From Plasmodium malariae (lineage: Eukaryota > Apicomplexa > Aconoidasida > Haemosporida > Plasmodiidae): DNA of 64,000 nt. Positions 62,423 through 64,000 of the stretch are shown piece by piece; position 1 is the first letter of the stretch, and the number at the start of each line of letters is the position of its first letter. A program made the position numbers and the translations under genes. A model generated the notes under the pieces. That model was not told the DNA's origin and searched no databases. It was given only the letters and a program-made list of their open reading frames with translations. The DNA is taken from NCBI RefSeq assembly GCF_900090045.1, contig NC_041777.1, positions 310,001-374,000 on the forward strand, read 5' to 3'.

Positions 62423-63239
62423 TAGTTTCATTTAAAAAACAAGAGTACAAATATATGGAGAAATGTCACAAGTACATTAGAACATCTTTTAATACGGAAA
62501 AAGGTTAGAACTTGTTTTAAACAAGGTATGAAATTGAGAGGAACATAGTTACATATTTTGATATTCATGTGTATTCAGCTATAATAATAATAGTAATGTA
62601 CAAAAATGGCTTTTCAATAAATGCATAATTAAGGAAGAAAATGCTATACTGGCAATTTTACTTTTTCTTTTTAATTTTCTTTTATTTTGCACATACACAT
62701 GTAAATATATATGTATGCCTGTACGTGAAAATTATAGCACCTACAAGTATTTACCCTTGTTTGTATTCTTTAAAACATCATTGATGCTTATAAGAAGCTT
62801 TGGATTGGGCTTTTACGCTGTGTGCATTATATTAATATAAAAACATTCCATTTTCTATTTTTTTTTTTATTTAGCACTTCCATGCTCAAGTTCACATTAA
62901 TTTCCTTTCACGTTCTAAACATAAAACGTAGATGCGCTTAATTTTTTTTTATTTTTTTTCTTGGAAAAATTAAAATTTTATATATAATATGTGAATAATG
63001 AAGCTTCATGTTGGAAAATACGATTATTTTACTTATAAACGTGGTTAAATACAACATAAAATTGTTAAGAAAATTATTTTACACTTTTAAATTTAGGAGA
63101 CCTTCATATATAATATTTAAGGAGCAAGCACATAGGGACGAAGCAAAAGTAGAAGAAAAAGAAAAAGAACACTTCCAATAACGCATAGAGGGGTATGTTA
63201 TAAAAAAGGAAAGTAATAAATAGTTAGTTTTTTTCATAA

Positions 63240-63480
63240 ATGAAAAAAAGAAAAAAGAAAGAAAGAAAGAAAGAAAGAACGAAAGAACGAAAGGAAAAAC
63301 AAACGAACGAACGGAAAAACAAACGAACGAACGGAAAAACAAACGAACGAACGGAAAAACAAACGAACGAACGGAAAAACAAACGAACGAACGGAAAAAC
63401 AAACGAACGAACGGAAAAACAAACGAACGAACGGAAAAACAAACGAACGAACGGAAAAACAAGCGAACGAACGGAGGAAA
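63240..63480. repeat. 20-bp AAACGAACGAACGGAAAAAC array
   Basis: Nine exact 20-bp units (63301-63480, the last with three changes), preceded by GAAA/GAAC tetramers from 63254. Almost free of T on the plus strand. It ends four bases before the ATG of the next gene. Confidence 0.95.
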
Positions 63481-63484
63481 GAAA

Positions 63485-63904
63485 ATGTTTGAAGTTATAA
63501 TAAATCATTTTATGTTAAATTTCAAAAGAAATTATCGTCATTATTCGAGAAAAAAAAATATAAACAGTATAAATAGGAAAATAAACGATCCATATAGTGA
63601 TCTGTACAAAATGAATTTTTATGGCAATAACTTTAAAAGACTGCCAAATAAAAAAACCAAATCAAAAGAATATGAAATAATTAGAACGTCAAGTAATACC
63701 TTTACCTATTCTTCCCCATATCCCCCCAATATTAATTATACCTTGAAACCATTTCCCGATTCAGCTAAAAATTTTTATTATGAAAATAGACCTTACTTAA
63801 TGAAATACAAAAACGTCCAATACATTCCAATTAAAAGGATGGCATATAAAAATGCATCTAAAAAAACAAACTGGGAAACATATTATATGAGGATAGAAAA
63901 ATAA
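63485..63904 (+). CDS. small basic protein, function unknown
   Basis: Intronless frame of 139 residues, not recognised. A second ATG (63512) would remove nine residues and leave MLNFKRNYRHYSRKKNINS, which is basic, lacks acidic residues and would suit a mitochondrial presequence. The rest is rich in Tyr, Asn, Lys and Pro with aromatic-basic stretches such as YSSPYPPNINYTLKPF and KTNWETYYMRIEK, of the kind seen in small mitochondrial ribosomal or respiratory-complex subunits; that is only an impression. Immediately after a 20-bp repeat array, which would form its 5' leader if the transcript starts upstream. An upstream exon cannot be excluded. Confidence 0.6.
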   Translation: MFEVIINHFMLNFKRNYRHYSRKKNINSINRKINDPYSDLYKMNFYGNNFKRLPNKKTKSKEYEIIRTSSNTFTYSSPYPPNINYTLKPFPDSAKNFYYENRPYLMKYKNVQYIPIKRMAYKNASKKTNWETYYMRIEK

Positions 63905-64000
63905 AACACCACGACATATGTATATATATGTGTACATGTATACATTTATGCGGCTGTGTGTATGTGTACATGAATGAGTATGGGTAAGCGTACATGTAGA

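Larger units (their letters stand above)
59153..63484. other. long divergent spacer with candidate exons
   Basis: 4.3 kb between the NYN gene (-) and the last gene (+). Contains repeats at 59395-59590 (20-bp CATATATATATACATATTAT type), 59805-60110 and 63240-63480, and poly-T or poly-A tracts near 60747, 61420, 61930 and 62391. The stretch 60.9-62.2 kb has unusually good splice-like sites on the minus strand and is listed separately. Confidence 0.5.

Noticed and set aside
1..64000. tRNA, rRNA or transposon sequences
   Set aside because: I scanned for cloverleaf-like GC-rich blocks, rRNA signatures and transposase or reverse-transcriptase motifs outside Prp8 and saw none. A covariance-model search could still find small non-coding RNAs.

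Overview
The window is nuclear DNA of a malaria parasite (Plasmodium). It is very AT-rich, with long poly-A/T and TA tracts, short introns with GT...AG ends, and proteins swollen by Asn/Lys/Glu/Ser-rich insertions. The gene order Prp8 - lysine decarboxylase-like - apical sushi protein - V-ATPase B - Pfs16-type protein - cytosolic glyoxalase II - NYN protein is, as I remember it, that of a central (not subtelomeric) stretch of P. falciparum chromosome 4. Base composition looks less extreme than P. falciparum, so a P. malariae- or P. ovale-like species is my guess; the sequence alone does not prove the species.

Layout, left to right. 1-3379: repeat-rich flank. 3380-13268 (+): splicing factor Prp8, two exons. 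14694-15877 (-): small three-exon protein with two CxxC pairs. 17025-19975 (+): nine-exon TMEM33/Pom33-type membrane protein. 21325-28797 (-): 2490-residue fold-type-I PLP decarboxylase with a giant low-complexity tail. 28798-32486: long gene-poor spacer. 32487-32822 (+): LYR-motif protein resembling LYRM7/Mzm1. 33714-37213 (-): apical sushi protein, reconstructed as six exons. 40003-41727 (+): protein I do not recognise. 43567-45334 (-): V-ATPase subunit B, two exons. 50043-50456 (+): Pfs16-type gametocyte membrane protein. 52351-55325 (+): cytosolic glyoxalase II, seven exons. 56078-59152 (-): NYN-domain RNase, two exons. 63485-63904 (+): small basic protein. Recognised genes mostly alternate in strand, giving divergent pairs with long shared 5' spacers and convergent pairs with short ones.

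The genes are unlinked housekeeping and stage-specific functions rather than one pathway: splicing, ER/nuclear envelope, amino-acid or polyamine metabolism, respiratory complex III assembly, merozoite apical surface, organelle acidification, gametocyte vacuole membrane, methylglyoxal detoxification and RNA cleavage. I see no mobile element, CRISPR array, rRNA or tRNA gene. The points most worth a second look are the Regnase-type catalytic aspartates assembled across the NYN intron, a 19-bp array of GTACAC motifs upstream of the gametocyte gene, the TMEM33 assignment, heptad repeats at the N terminus of Prp8, and coding-like fragments with good splice sites in three supposedly empty spacers.
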